Source of the DNA: Bradyrhizobium jicamae
GTDB taxonomy: Bacteria > Pseudomonadota > Alphaproteobacteria > Rhizobiales > Xanthobacteraceae
Assembly: GCF_018130695.1 (NCBI RefSeq)
Contig: NZ_JAFCJX010000017.1
Coordinates: 122,208 to 186,207 of the forward strand
Reading direction: 5' to 3'
DNA: 64,000 nt
This document shows positions 35,562-43,745 of this stretch, piece after piece. The notes beneath the pieces were generated by a model. It searched no databases. It had not been told where the DNA came from and saw only the letters and a list, made by a program, of their open reading frames with translations. The position numbers and the translations under genes were made by a program. The number at the start of each line of letters is the position of its first letter. Within the stretch, counting starts at the first letter, position 1.

Positions 35562-36788
35562 GTGGCCCTGAACGACCAACAAGCGATGGCGCGAATCCCG
35601 TCGAGTGCGCCCTCCGCGATCCACGATACTATCGCGGCCGACGCGCGGGAACTCTCCGCGAAGCTTCATGCCCACCGAACGAAGCTCTTCCCGCCAAAAG
35701 CCCGCAAGAATCTCCGCCGGTTTACATCTGGCGAAGTTGCTAAACTCGTCGGTATCAACGACGGCTACCTGCGCCAATTGTCGCTGGAGGGGAGGGGGCC
35801 CCAGCCTGACACCAGTCCATCAGGTCGAAGGTCGTATACATTCGAGGATATTCAGAGCCTTCGTGCTTATCTCGACGAATCCGGCAAGGGCGCGCGCCGA
35901 TACCGACCGCATCGCGTCGCGGGCGACCAGTTGCAAGTCATCGGCGTCGTCAATTTCAAAGGTGGATCGGGCAAGACTACTACCGCCGCGCATCTCGCTC
36001 AGCATCTCACGCTACAGGGCTATCGGGTGCTCGCGATTGATCTCGATCCGCAGGCCTCCCTCTCCGCGCTGCACGGCTATCAGCCAGAGTTCGACGTCGA
36101 GGAAAACGGAACTCTCTACGGCGCCATCCGCTATGACGACGCGCGTCGCGAGCTGAGTGAGATCATTCGGCAGACTTACTTTCAGGGGCTCGACATCGTG
36201 CCCGGCAATATCGAACTGATGGAATTCGAACATGAAACCCCGAAAGCGCTAGCAACGCGCCAGTCGGGTGACCCGTTGTTTTTCGCACGCGTTGCCCGTG
36301 CCCTTGCCACTGTCCAGGACCGATACGACGTCGTCGTGATCGATTGTCCGCCCCAACTCGGATTTCTCACGCTCTCCGCGCTCTGTGCAGCAACCGCAAT
36401 CCTGATTCCGGTGCATCCGCAAATGCTCGACGTCATGTCGATGTGCCAATTCCTCATCATGACATCCGACCTCCTCGCCGTCGTCGCCAAGGCAGGCGGC
36501 AACATGAATTACGATTGGATGCGCTATCTCGTCACGCGCTACGAGCCTGGTGATGGACCGCAGGCCCAAATGGTCGGCTTCATGCGTTCGCTATTCGGTG
36601 ATCGCATGGTCACCAATATGATGCTGAAAAGTACGGCGATCTCCGACGCCGGCATCACGAAGCAAACGCTCTATGAGGTCAGCCGCGATCAGTTCACACG
36701 CGCGACTTACGACCGCGCGATGGAATCGCTGGACAGCGTCAATGGCGAAATTCAAAACCTTATCCAGGCCGCATGGGGGAGGGTCTAA
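35562..36788 (+). CDS. repA: RepA, ParA-type partition ATPase of a repABC replicon
   Basis: A 408-residue Walker-type ATPase that moves plasmid copies to daughter cells and represses the repABC promoter. A helix-turn-helix-like N-terminus (FTSGEVAKLVGINDGYLRQLSLEGRGP) precedes the deviant Walker A FKGGSGKTTT (Lys133, Lys138). DLDPQASLS, then VVIDCPPQLGFLTLSAL, complete the core. The length is normal for RepA. The chosen start is GTG at 35562; an ATG eight codons later is possible. Two parS sites lie upstream. Its stop overlaps the RepB start (TAATG), so the two are coupled. Confidence 0.93.
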   Translation: MALNDQQAMARIPSSAPSAIHDTIAADARELSAKLHAHRTKLFPPKARKNLRRFTSGEVAKLVGINDGYLRQLSLEGRGPQPDTSPSGRRSYTFEDIQSLRAYLDESGKGARRYRPHRVAGDQLQVIGVVNFKGGSGKTTTAAHLAQHLTLQGYRVLAIDLDPQASLSALHGYQPEFDVEENGTLYGAIRYDDARRELSEIIRQTYFQGLDIVPGNIELMEFEHETPKALATRQSGDPLFFARVARALATVQDRYDVVVIDCPPQLGFLTLSALCAATAILIPVHPQMLDVMSMCQFLIMTSDLLAVVAKAGGNMNYDWMRYLVTRYEPGDGPQAQMVGFMRSLFGDRMVTNMMLKSTAISDAGITKQTLYEVSRDQFTRATYDRAMESLDSVNGEIQNLIQAAWGRV

Positions 36789-37804
36789 TGGGTCGCAAAA
36801 ACCTGCTTGCTGACCTCATGGACGACAAGTTGACCGCGGTCAACGAACCGCCGTCAGCTGGGCCCAGCGACAATCCGAGACCTTCCCAACCGACACTGGG
36901 GTCTCGCGGGGCAGTCGGCGCCATGAGCCGCTCGCTCGAGATGCTATCCGCAGAGCGTGAGGCCGCGAAGGCCCTGACCGAACAACTCGCCACCGGACAG
37001 ACCGTTCTTGAAATCGATCCAGGACTAATCGATGCCTCGATCGTTCCGGATCGCATGACTGGTGTCGACGAGAAGCACGCCGTCCTCGTTGAATCAATTC
37101 GTACCAACGGACAACTAGTTCCGATCCTCCTTCGCCCGCATCCGACCAGTCCAGGACGGTTTCAGATTGCCTATGGCCATCGTCGTGTCCGTGCGCTTGC
37201 CGAACTTGGCCACCCCGCCCGGGCCGTGGTCCGCGACCTCAGCGACGAAGACCTGGTGGTGGCGCAAGGCAAAGAGAACGGCGAGCGTGAGGATCTGTCC
37301 TTCATTGAGCGGGCAAGTTATGCCGCCGCGCTCGAGGATCGCGGGTTCAAACGTGAGATCATCATGGCGGCACTCAGCGTCGACAAGACAGAACTCTCGC
37401 GCCTCATCTCCGTCACCCGGGCCCTGCCACGGAGCTTGGTCGACGCGATCGGGCCAGCGCCGAAAACCGGCCGCCGGCGCTGGATGGAGCTCGCAGAGCG
37501 GATGGGGGGGCGCCACGATCAAAAGTCAGTAGCCGACAGCGTGGCCAGCGATCGTTTCGTGCGCGCTACTTCCGATGATCGGTTCGCGATCGTGTTTGCC
37601 GCGCTCGCGCCCCGCAAGCCCAAAACTCCACGGCCGACGACCTGGGCCGATGACGACGGCAAGAAGATCGTGAAGATTGAACGTCACGCAGATCGCGTCA
37701 CGCTAGCGCTCGATGAAAAGGCCGCGCCAGCATTTGGAGACTTTGTGATTTCGCGGCTGCCGGAACTTTACCGTTCTTTTCGCGAGAGCCGCACCGATGA
37801 ATAA
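36788..37804 (+). CDS. repB: RepB, ParB-type partition protein of a repABC replicon
   Basis: A 338-residue centromere-binding protein. The ParB domain shows VLVESIRTNGQLVPILLRPHPTSPGRFQIAYGHRRVRALAELG and the later HTH (SYAAALEDRGFKREIIMAALSVDKTELSRLISVTRALP). RepB binds parS and partners with RepA. The ATG at 36788 overlaps the RepA stop; a longer frame to 36773 is not needed. A third parS lies inside its fifth codon region (encoding KLTAVNE), an arrangement that ties the site to the gene. Confidence 0.93.
   Translation: MGRKNLLADLMDDKLTAVNEPPSAGPSDNPRPSQPTLGSRGAVGAMSRSLEMLSAEREAAKALTEQLATGQTVLEIDPGLIDASIVPDRMTGVDEKHAVLVESIRTNGQLVPILLRPHPTSPGRFQIAYGHRRVRALAELGHPARAVVRDLSDEDLVVAQGKENGEREDLSFIERASYAAALEDRGFKREIIMAALSVDKTELSRLISVTRALPRSLVDAIGPAPKTGRRRWMELAERMGGRHDQKSVADSVASDRFVRATSDDRFAIVFAALAPRKPKTPRPTTWADDDGKKIVKIERHADRVTLALDEKAAPAFGDFVISRLPELYRSFRESRTDE
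36829..36844. repeat. parS: parS site 3, inside the 5' end of repB
   Basis: GTTGACCGCGGTCAAC, identical to site 1, sits within codons 14-19 of repB. Together the three sites span the repA gene. Confidence 0.9.
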
Positions 37805-37914
37805 CATCGCGCGTCTTGCCGCTTTGGATATGGCGCCGTCCGGACCCCTCATGGTCGGGCGACGCGATGCGTACCCGCGTTTCCGTCCTCTAACCGTAGG
37901 AGCATAGCGGAAAA

Positions 37915-37970
37915 GAAAAAAGGCCCCCGGAACGTCTCCGTCCGAAAGCCTTCTCTCGTCACGTTTGGCG
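37915..37970 (-). ncRNA. predicted antisense RNA (ctRNA, incA-type) between repB and repC
   Basis: In repABC loci a short RNA transcribed opposite to repC controls RepC synthesis. Here the minus strand has a strong terminator. AAGGCTTTCGGA pairs with TTCCGGGGGCCTT (G-U pairs included), followed by TTTTTT at 37920-37915. A TTGACT box at 38005-38000, 17 bases before a weak -10 (TTCTCT), would give an RNA of about 55 bases, the usual ctRNA size. The -10 is poor, so the exact start is uncertain. Confidence 0.65.
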
Positions 37971-38067
37971 ACTGACAGAGAATCACTTTCGCGAATCGCA
38001 GTCAAGCGTCTTTAGTAACGGCGCCGTTTTGGCGAGCAGATTTTCTTTGCCCGCATGAGGCAAAGAC

Positions 38068-39300
38068 ATGCAGTCACACTCTCCAACGACGCCTTTTGGG
38101 CGGCGATCGTTGACGCTTGCCCATGTGGCAAGCCAAATGGTCGCAACGGAACGACCCCCTGAAAAGATCGTCCACAAATGGAAGATCTTCCACGCCATCT
38201 GCACGGCACGGCCGCGCCTTGGGGTGACGGAGCGCTCGCTCTCGGTCTTGAACGCGCTCCTAACCTTTCATCCCGAGACCGCGCTAACCGGGGATGATGA
38301 CCTGATTGTCTTCCCCTCGAACCATCAGCTCACTCGGAGGGCGCACGGCATGCCGGCGTCGACGCTGCGGCGCCACCTCGCCGTGCTGGTCGATGTGGGG
38401 CTGATCGTTCGACGCGACAGTCCGAACGGCAAGCGCTATGCGCGCAAGGGCGATGCCGGCGAAATCGAACTCGCCTTCGGCTTCGATCTGTCGCCGCTCG
38501 TCGTGCGCTCGGAGGAGTTCGAGAGCCTGGCGGCCGATATCGAAGCCGAGGCTCGCGCACTCAAGCTCGTGCGTGAGCGGATCACGCTGTGCCGGCGCGA
38601 CATCGCGAAGATGATCGCAACGGGCATCGAGGAAGCGGTCCCGACGCGAAGGGCAGGGCGGGGGCCTGCCGATTGGCAGGAGGTGCATACTGCCTTCCGT
38701 GCGATCGTCGACCAGATTCCGCGCACAGCTACACGCCAGGAGCTCGAGCCGATCGCCGAAGAGCTGTCACAGCTCGCCGACGATGTGCTCAATCTTTTGG
38801 AAGCACATATCAAATCCAAGACTTCGAGCGCCAATGAGTCCCATTCTGAGCGCCACATACAGAATTCAAATACCGATGCCTTTACTGATCTTGAACCATG
38901 CCTCCGAGAAGGCAGGGCGGCGGGAGCTGAGCCAAAGCCTCAACCATCGCGAGTCGGGGAGGGGACGTATCCGTTGGGTATGGTCTTGAGTGCCTGCCCG
39001 GATATCGCCGACTATGCGAAGGGTGGGATTTCGAACTGGCGCGATTTCTTCGCCGTGGCGGCGGTCGTGCGGTCGTCGCTGGGGATCAGCCCAAGCGCCT
39101 GGGAGGAGGCGCAAACCGTCCTGGGTGAAATGCAAGCGGCGGTCGTCGTCGCCTGCATCCTGCAGCGTGGCAGTGCGATTAGATCTGCTGGCGGCTACTT
39201 GCGCGGGCTGACGCGGAAAGCGGAGGTCGGGGAATTTTCTCTTGGGCCGATCCTGATGTCGCAGATCAATTCCCGGCTAAAGGAAAAGCGACGAGCGTGA
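38068..39300 (+). CDS. repC: RepC, replication initiator of a repABC replicon
   Basis: A 410-residue initiator protein. The N-terminal DNA-binding part has KIVHKWKIFHAICTARPRLGVTERSLSVLNALLTFHPE, then DDLIVFPSNHQLTRRAHGMPASTLRRHLAVLVDVGLIVRRDSPNGKRYAR, the family's winged-helix signature. The C-terminal part ends LRGLTRKAEVGEFSLGPIL. RepC binds the origin within its own coding sequence and is sufficient for replication in known repABC plasmids. Its synthesis is probably limited by the antisense RNA upstream. The start at 38068 gives the family's usual length. Confidence 0.93.
   Translation: MQSHSPTTPFGRRSLTLAHVASQMVATERPPEKIVHKWKIFHAICTARPRLGVTERSLSVLNALLTFHPETALTGDDDLIVFPSNHQLTRRAHGMPASTLRRHLAVLVDVGLIVRRDSPNGKRYARKGDAGEIELAFGFDLSPLVVRSEEFESLAADIEAEARALKLVRERITLCRRDIAKMIATGIEEAVPTRRAGRGPADWQEVHTAFRAIVDQIPRTATRQELEPIAEELSQLADDVLNLLEAHIKSKTSSANESHSERHIQNSNTDAFTDLEPCLREGRAAGAEPKPQPSRVGEGTYPLGMVLSACPDIADYAKGGISNWRDFFAVAAVVRSSLGISPSAWEEAQTVLGEMQAAVVVACILQRGSAIRSAGGYLRGLTRKAEVGEFSLGPILMSQINSRLKEKRRA
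38805..38885. other. oriV: predicted origin of replication within repC
   Basis: In repABC plasmids the origin lies in an AT-rich stretch in the middle of repC. The segment around 38805-38885 (ACATATCAAATCCAAG...CAGAATTCAAATACC) is clearly richer in A and T than its surroundings and lies in the expected place. The exact limits are not visible. Confidence 0.45.
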
Positions 39301-39554
39301 CCGATAGGTATAGGGCTTCCGTCTTGAGCGTGCGGAGCAATGTCGGCCGTGAGAGCAGAGCTGCCGACCCTCCGCGAGACCAACTGGCTTGCCCGCTGGC
39401 CTTAGCGATCTGGAAAGCTTTGGAGGCTGACATTGCCGTCCGATCGCAACAAAACCTCGGCGTGGAATTCCTCGGCAAGGCGGTCGACACCTTCGTGCGC
39501 CGTCGGCGCGAGCATCCACCCTCGGATGCCAGGTCCGTCGCGGAGGGGCTTTAA
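39297..39554 (+). CDS. possible small protein overlapping the repC stop
   Basis: An 85-residue frame starting at GTG inside the repC stop (GTGA) with AAAGGAAAAG upstream. Residues 33-70 (LALAIWKALEADIAVRSQQNLGVEFLGKAVDTFVRRRREH) look like a helical protein. It has no recognised family. Coupling to repC supports it, but the composition is not strong. Confidence 0.3.
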   Translation: MTDRYRASVLSVRSNVGRESRAADPPRDQLACPLALAIWKALEADIAVRSQQNLGVEFLGKAVDTFVRRRREHPPSDARSVAEGL

Positions 39555-39685
39555 CCGGACAACGCCGCTCGCTTGAAATACTTGCGAACGGCGGGCTTAG
39601 ATACAATCGTCCGGACCGCCTTCATTGCCGCAAGTCGAGCGACATGAGACCAACTAACTCATAGACCTCGTCAAAGCGAAGGAGC

Positions 39686-39901
39686 TCAACGACGAGCGAG
39701 TGCAAACCCCACCAAAAACGCGACAGCCAAAGACTTAAGTGGCGCTGCGCGAGCTGCCTCCGCCAAATGATGCAGCCATTTGTTCTGTGTTGGTGGGATC
39801 GGTCGAAAATCATCTTCGGCCATATGACGGATGGCCTCTGAAGCTTGCTCAATTCGCTGCTCAGGGGAGGCGACGACAGGACTGATATCTTCGTTGGCCA
39901 T
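39686..39901 (-). CDS. small protein with C-terminal membrane anchor
   Basis: A 71-residue protein with AGGGAGG ahead of the ATG. The first 45 residues are polar and acidic (PEQRIEQASEAIRHMAEDDFRPIPP). The end is a single membrane helix, PLKSLAVAFLVGFALARR. This layout resembles DUF883/ElaB-like stress proteins, which attach to the inner membrane through the C-terminus; the similarity is general. Confidence 0.65.
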   Translation of the reverse strand: MANEDISPVVASPEQRIEQASEAIRHMAEDDFRPIPPTQNKWLHHLAEAARAAPLKSLAVAFLVGFALARR

Positions 39902-40038
39902 GAACGCCTCCCTGGCTTCGTTAGACTATCTTGCCCCATATCTACGGCGAGTGACCTCAAACAGTTCCATAAGTCTATGTTGCCAGGGAAGTGGGGCCGT
40001 TCTTTGCGATGAGCTGGCTGCGGCCGTGGCCCGTTCTC

Positions 40039-40935
40039 TCATGACCGAACCGAAAATCGATCGAACGCTGTCAATGTCTGCAAACGCGGCTCGACGTCGC
40101 GGAGGTAGATCTCCGCCTTGAGGAACGCGATTTCGTCGTTCAACTTGCTCTCATCGATGTCCACGTACCATGACCGTGGGCGGCCATCGCTTCCGTCACT
40201 CCACCGGTAGCCTCGGCGCTTCAGAGCGTCCTTGAGATCGAACGGCGACTGCTCCGCCCACACCCGTATTGTCTTTTTTCGGGCCTGCTCAAGCAATACC
40301 GCGAGCGCCGAGCTGCCGGTCGCAGGCAATTGGAACGCGAGCAGTTCGAGAAGGGCACGACAGTCGTCGACCGCCCTATGGGCTTGATGGAAGAAGCCGG
40401 CGCCGTTCAAAAGGTAGCCGAGACGAGAGCCCTCGAAGCCGTGCTTCCGCCATTCGACCTCCGTCGCAGAACATCCCCAAGCCTTGCGTTGGAAAATCGG
40501 CCAGTAGCGTTCCGCGAATTTGCGGTCGAAGCCAGAGTTATGGGCGATGACGATCACGGTGTCATTGACGAATGACGAGACCGCATCTTCGTCGATCCGC
40601 TGTCCATTGACCATTTCATCGGTGATGCCGGTGAGGGCAGTCACCTCCGGCGGGATCGGTACGGTCGGCTCGTTGAACGACGTGAACGTCTCTCTAACGC
40701 CCGCGATACTGCCGTCCGGAAAGTAATCGAACTTGACCATCCCCAGTTCGATGACCTCATCCTTTCGTTGGTCGAGACCGGTCGTTTCAACGTCGAGAAG
40801 GACGCCGGTCTTTGTGGTTTGGTCAACTGATGGCGTGTAAGGCGGCCGCGGGACCAGGCGCCGAAGGACGCGGTAGTCGGCAGATTTGGCCAATGCCTCG
40901 GCCATGCCAGCCAGGGTCATGTCGGTTTCGGACAT
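40039..40935 (-). CDS. DnaQ-like 3'-5' exonuclease
   Basis: A 298-residue exonuclease of the DEDDh type, like the epsilon subunit of DNA polymerase III. The catalytic residues are visible: Asp48 and Glu50 (LLDVETTGLD), Asp137 (AHNSGFDRKF), His186 and Asp191 (QAHRAVDDCRALL). A C-terminal extension of about 90 residues with RGYRWSDGSDGRPRSWYVDI is shared by a subset of bacterial exonucleases. It may repair or process DNA on the replicon. It is not part of an obvious operon. Confidence 0.88.
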   Translation of the reverse strand: MSETDMTLAGMAEALAKSADYRVLRRLVPRPPYTPSVDQTTKTGVLLDVETTGLDQRKDEVIELGMVKFDYFPDGSIAGVRETFTSFNEPTVPIPPEVTALTGITDEMVNGQRIDEDAVSSFVNDTVIVIAHNSGFDRKFAERYWPIFQRKAWGCSATEVEWRKHGFEGSRLGYLLNGAGFFHQAHRAVDDCRALLELLAFQLPATGSSALAVLLEQARKKTIRVWAEQSPFDLKDALKRRGYRWSDGSDGRPRSWYVDIDESKLNDEIAFLKAEIYLRDVEPRLQTLTAFDRFSVRS

Positions 40936-41101
40936 CGGGTTATTTGGATCCTCCGGAGCCCGCGGGCGGCCTCCCGCACCGCGATTTAGCCCCGGTCATA
41001 GCCCGAAATCCAGTTGCGAGCCGGCGTCATCACCAAACTGGAGAGAGGAAAGCGAGACCCCTAGCAGGCGAGCCGACAGATTGCAGGTAAGTGAAGCCGC
41101 C

Positions 41102-41401
41102 TCAGTTGGCGGCCTCTTTCTTCTCTAAGTCAATTTTCATCTCGACCGGTTCCTTGTCGTCTCCGTCGTAGATTTGCGAGACGTTCATTGCGAACGTTCG
41201 GAACCATCGCAGCCGTTGATGGACGCGGCAGAGATTGTAGTGGGCGACGTACAGGCTCACGGCGGCCTGATGGTTGGTGAGCTTCTTTGAAAAACCGTTG
41301 GTGAGGCGCGCGAACCGCTTCTGGCTCATGCGAAGCGTGAGGTTCTGCCGCTCAACGTAGCTGGTCGAGATATGGCCCGGGGTGCCGCTCTTGGACAGCA
41401 C
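41102..41401 (-). pseudogene. C-terminal fragment of an IS1-family-like transposase
   Basis: The fragment has GHISTSYVERQNLTLRMSQKRFARLTNGFSKKLTNHQAAVSLYVAHYNLCRVHQRLR, the last third of a DDE transposase that annotators place in the IS1 family. The start of the enzyme, with the first catalytic aspartates, is missing. No terminal repeats were found. It is a decayed insertion between the exonuclease and the signalling operon. Confidence 0.75.
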
Positions 41402-41456
41402 CCTATCTTGCCCCTAAGCCGACCATAGAAACCCAAGGAAGCCTAAAATTGATGGC

Positions 41457-41499
41457 GGCCGAGGATTGCTGCGACTGCAAACATGTCAGGTCCTCGGCC
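41457..41499 (+). promoter_or_regulatory. 9-bp inverted repeat before the binding-protein operon
   Basis: GGCCGAGGA and TCCTCGGCC (41457-41465 and 41491-41499) enclose a 25-base loop. The repeat lies about 115-160 bases before the first gene of the operon. It could be a regulator site, a leader stem or a scar of the adjacent IS fragment. Confidence 0.4.
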
Positions 41500-41615
41500 A
41501 TATCCGACGTAGCGAAGCGGTGATATCTTTACCAAGAGCGGGGCTCGTCCCGCACATTACCTCGGCCCGACATTCGGCCCCCGGAAGCAACCCTAAGGTT
41601 TTCGAGGAGGTCCCG

Positions 41616-42641
41616 ATGCATACGAATCGTCGCGACTTGTTGTTGGCGGGATGCTGCGCCGCCTCTGCCCCGCTGCTTTGGGGCATTACCACTCGGCTTA
41701 GGGCCGAACAGCGTGATCCGCCGCCAGAGACCACTACGCTGCGCCTCGCGAAGAGCCCAAGCCTCTGCATCGCGCCTGTATACGTCGTCAGAGACCTGCT
41801 GAATGCCGAGGGGTTCACAAACGTCATTCACGTCGAAACCGGGTTCGTTGGCAACGGCTCCGCACAAGACAAAGCAATCTGGAGAAACAGCGACGTCGAC
41901 TTCAACTTGAATTTCTCTGGTCCACTCCTTCTTGAGATCGATAGAGGTCTGAGCACTACCGTTCTGGCCGGGGTTCATGTTGGCTGCTTCGAGCTCTTCG
42001 CCCGGGAGGGTATACGCAGCGTCGCCGACCTGAAGGGTCGAACCGTCGGCGTCCAATCGCTTGAGTCGCCCCCGCATGTATTCCTGAGCGCGATGGCGAC
42101 GCTTGTGGGACTCGATCCCGCCAAGGACATCGAGTGGGTGACGAGCGCGAAGGTCAAACCGATTGAATTGTTTGCAGAAGGCAAGATCGACGCCTTCCTC
42201 GGATTTCCGCCAGAACCTCAACGTTTGCGCGCGCAGAACATCGGTCGCGTTATCGTCAACAGCGCGCAGGATCGCCCATGGTCGCAATATTTTTGCTGTA
42301 TGCTGGCAGGAAATCGCGAATTCGTTCGAAGAAATCCTGTTGCCACCAAGCGCGTGGTGCGCGCCATGCTCCGAGCCACGGATTTATGCGTGAGCGAACC
42401 GACCGCCGTTGCGCAGCGTATGGTGGATGGGGGTTTCGCACCTCGCCTGGACTACGCGGTCCAGACCCTTGCTGACGTGCCCTACAACCGCTGGCGCGAG
42501 TACGATCCTGAGGACACAATCCGCTTTTACGCACTTCGTCTTCGCGAGGCGGGAATGATCAAGTCAAGCCCTGCGAAACTCATCGCGGATGGGGCTGACT
42601 GGCGGTTCCTTAACGCGGTGCGACGTGAACTGGGAGGCTGA
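41616..42641 (+). CDS. Tat-exported solute-binding protein, NMT1/THI5/SsuA-like, copy 1
   Basis: A 341-residue periplasmic binding protein. The N-terminus MHTNRRDLLLAGCCAAS is a twin-arginine signal. The mature part has the NMT1/THI5/SsuA-type fold: LCIAPVYVVRDLLNAEGF, SGPLLLEIDRG, VHVGCFELFAREGIRSVADLKGRTVGV, IDAFLGFPPEPQRLR and TKRVVRAMLRATDLC. Such proteins bind nitrate, sulfonates, pyrimidines or similar small ligands. GAGGAGG lies 6 bases before the ATG. The next gene, 30 bases downstream, is a close copy with an almost identical ribosome site and first codons. No permease or ATPase gene is nearby, so it probably serves sensing, not transport (inference). Confidence 0.88.
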   Translation: MHTNRRDLLLAGCCAASAPLLWGITTRLRAEQRDPPPETTTLRLAKSPSLCIAPVYVVRDLLNAEGFTNVIHVETGFVGNGSAQDKAIWRNSDVDFNLNFSGPLLLEIDRGLSTTVLAGVHVGCFELFAREGIRSVADLKGRTVGVQSLESPPHVFLSAMATLVGLDPAKDIEWVTSAKVKPIELFAEGKIDAFLGFPPEPQRLRAQNIGRVIVNSAQDRPWSQYFCCMLAGNREFVRRNPVATKRVVRAMLRATDLCVSEPTAVAQRMVDGGFAPRLDYAVQTLADVPYNRWREYDPEDTIRFYALRLREAGMIKSSPAKLIADGADWRFLNAVRRELGG

Positions 42642-42670
42642 TCAACTACAGCGCCTTCGAGGAGGTCCCA

Positions 42671-43684
42671 ATGCATACGAACCGTCGCGACTTGCTGTTG
42701 GCTGGGGCCTGCGCAGCTTCCACGGCCCTGTTTGGGAGCGTCGCAGCTCGGCTGAGAGCCGAAGAGTCCAATCCGCCGCCGGAGACTCCTACAATCCGGC
42801 TTGCGAAGAACCCCAGCATTTGTATCGCACCTCAGTACGTGGTCAGCGACCTATTGAATGCCGAGGGGTTTACAAACGTGGTTTACGTCGACTCCGACGC
42901 TGGCGTAGAGCAAACCAGAGCAATCGCGAAAGGCGACATCGACTTCACCCTGCATTTCTCTGGTCCGCTTCTTCTCGAGATCGATCGAGGTGCGAGCATT
43001 ACTGTTGTGGCCGGGGTTCATGTCGGCTGCTTCGAGCTGTTCGCCAAGGAGGGCATACGTAGCGTTGCCGACCTGAAGGGGCGAACCGTCGGCCAGCAGG
43101 GGCTTGGCAGTAGCCCGCACGTTTTCATCAGCGCGATGGCGGCGCTTGTCGGGCTTGATCCCGCCAAGGATATCGAGTGGGTGACGAGTGCGTCGGTCAA
43201 ACCGATCGAGTTGTTCGCTCAGGGTAAGATTGACGCGTTTCTTGGATTCCCTCCGGAGCCACAACGCCTGCGTGCGCAGAACATCGGTCATGTCATCGTT
43301 AACAGTGCCCAGGATCGCCCGTGGTCCCAGTATTATTGCTGCATGTTGGCGGGGACTCGTGAATTTGTCCGAAAAAATCCCGTTGCAACCAAACGGGTCG
43401 TTCGCGCCATGCTCCGAGCTACAGATTTGTGTGTCAGCTCGCCAACCCTTGTTGCGCGGCGAATGGTGGACGGGGGATTCACGCCTCGTCAGGACTATGC
43501 GGCTCAGACGCTTGCGGATGTTCCGTACAACCGCTGGCGCGAATACGATCCCGAGGACACTATCCGCTTTTACGCGCTTCGACTGCGCGAAGCGAAGATG
43601 CTGAAATCGAATCCGGCCAAAATCATCGCGGATGCAGCCGACTGGCGGTTTTTCAACGAGGTTCGTCGTGAACTTGGAAGCTGA
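42671..43684 (+). CDS. Tat-exported solute-binding protein, NMT1/THI5/SsuA-like, copy 2
   Basis: A 337-residue paralogue of the gene before it. By eye about four fifths of positions are identical, including the twin-arginine signal (NRRDLLLAGACAAS). The main difference is a stretch near residues 70-95 (VDSDAGVEQTRAIAKGDIDFTLH against a longer version in copy 1). In this fold that stretch can contribute to ligand binding, so the two may recognise different ligands (inference). It is co-transcribed with copy 1 (30-base gap) and followed after 61 bases by a membrane histidine kinase. Confidence 0.88.
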   Translation: MHTNRRDLLLAGACAASTALFGSVAARLRAEESNPPPETPTIRLAKNPSICIAPQYVVSDLLNAEGFTNVVYVDSDAGVEQTRAIAKGDIDFTLHFSGPLLLEIDRGASITVVAGVHVGCFELFAKEGIRSVADLKGRTVGQQGLGSSPHVFISAMAALVGLDPAKDIEWVTSASVKPIELFAQGKIDAFLGFPPEPQRLRAQNIGHVIVNSAQDRPWSQYYCCMLAGTREFVRKNPVATKRVVRAMLRATDLCVSSPTLVARRMVDGGFTPRQDYAAQTLADVPYNRWREYDPEDTIRFYALRLREAKMLKSNPAKIIADAADWRFFNEVRRELGS

Positions 43685-43745
43685 TTCGACGTCGTTCCTT
43701 GGTCAGCGTCCACTCCCTGCAAGATCGCGAGGAAGTGGAGATGGC

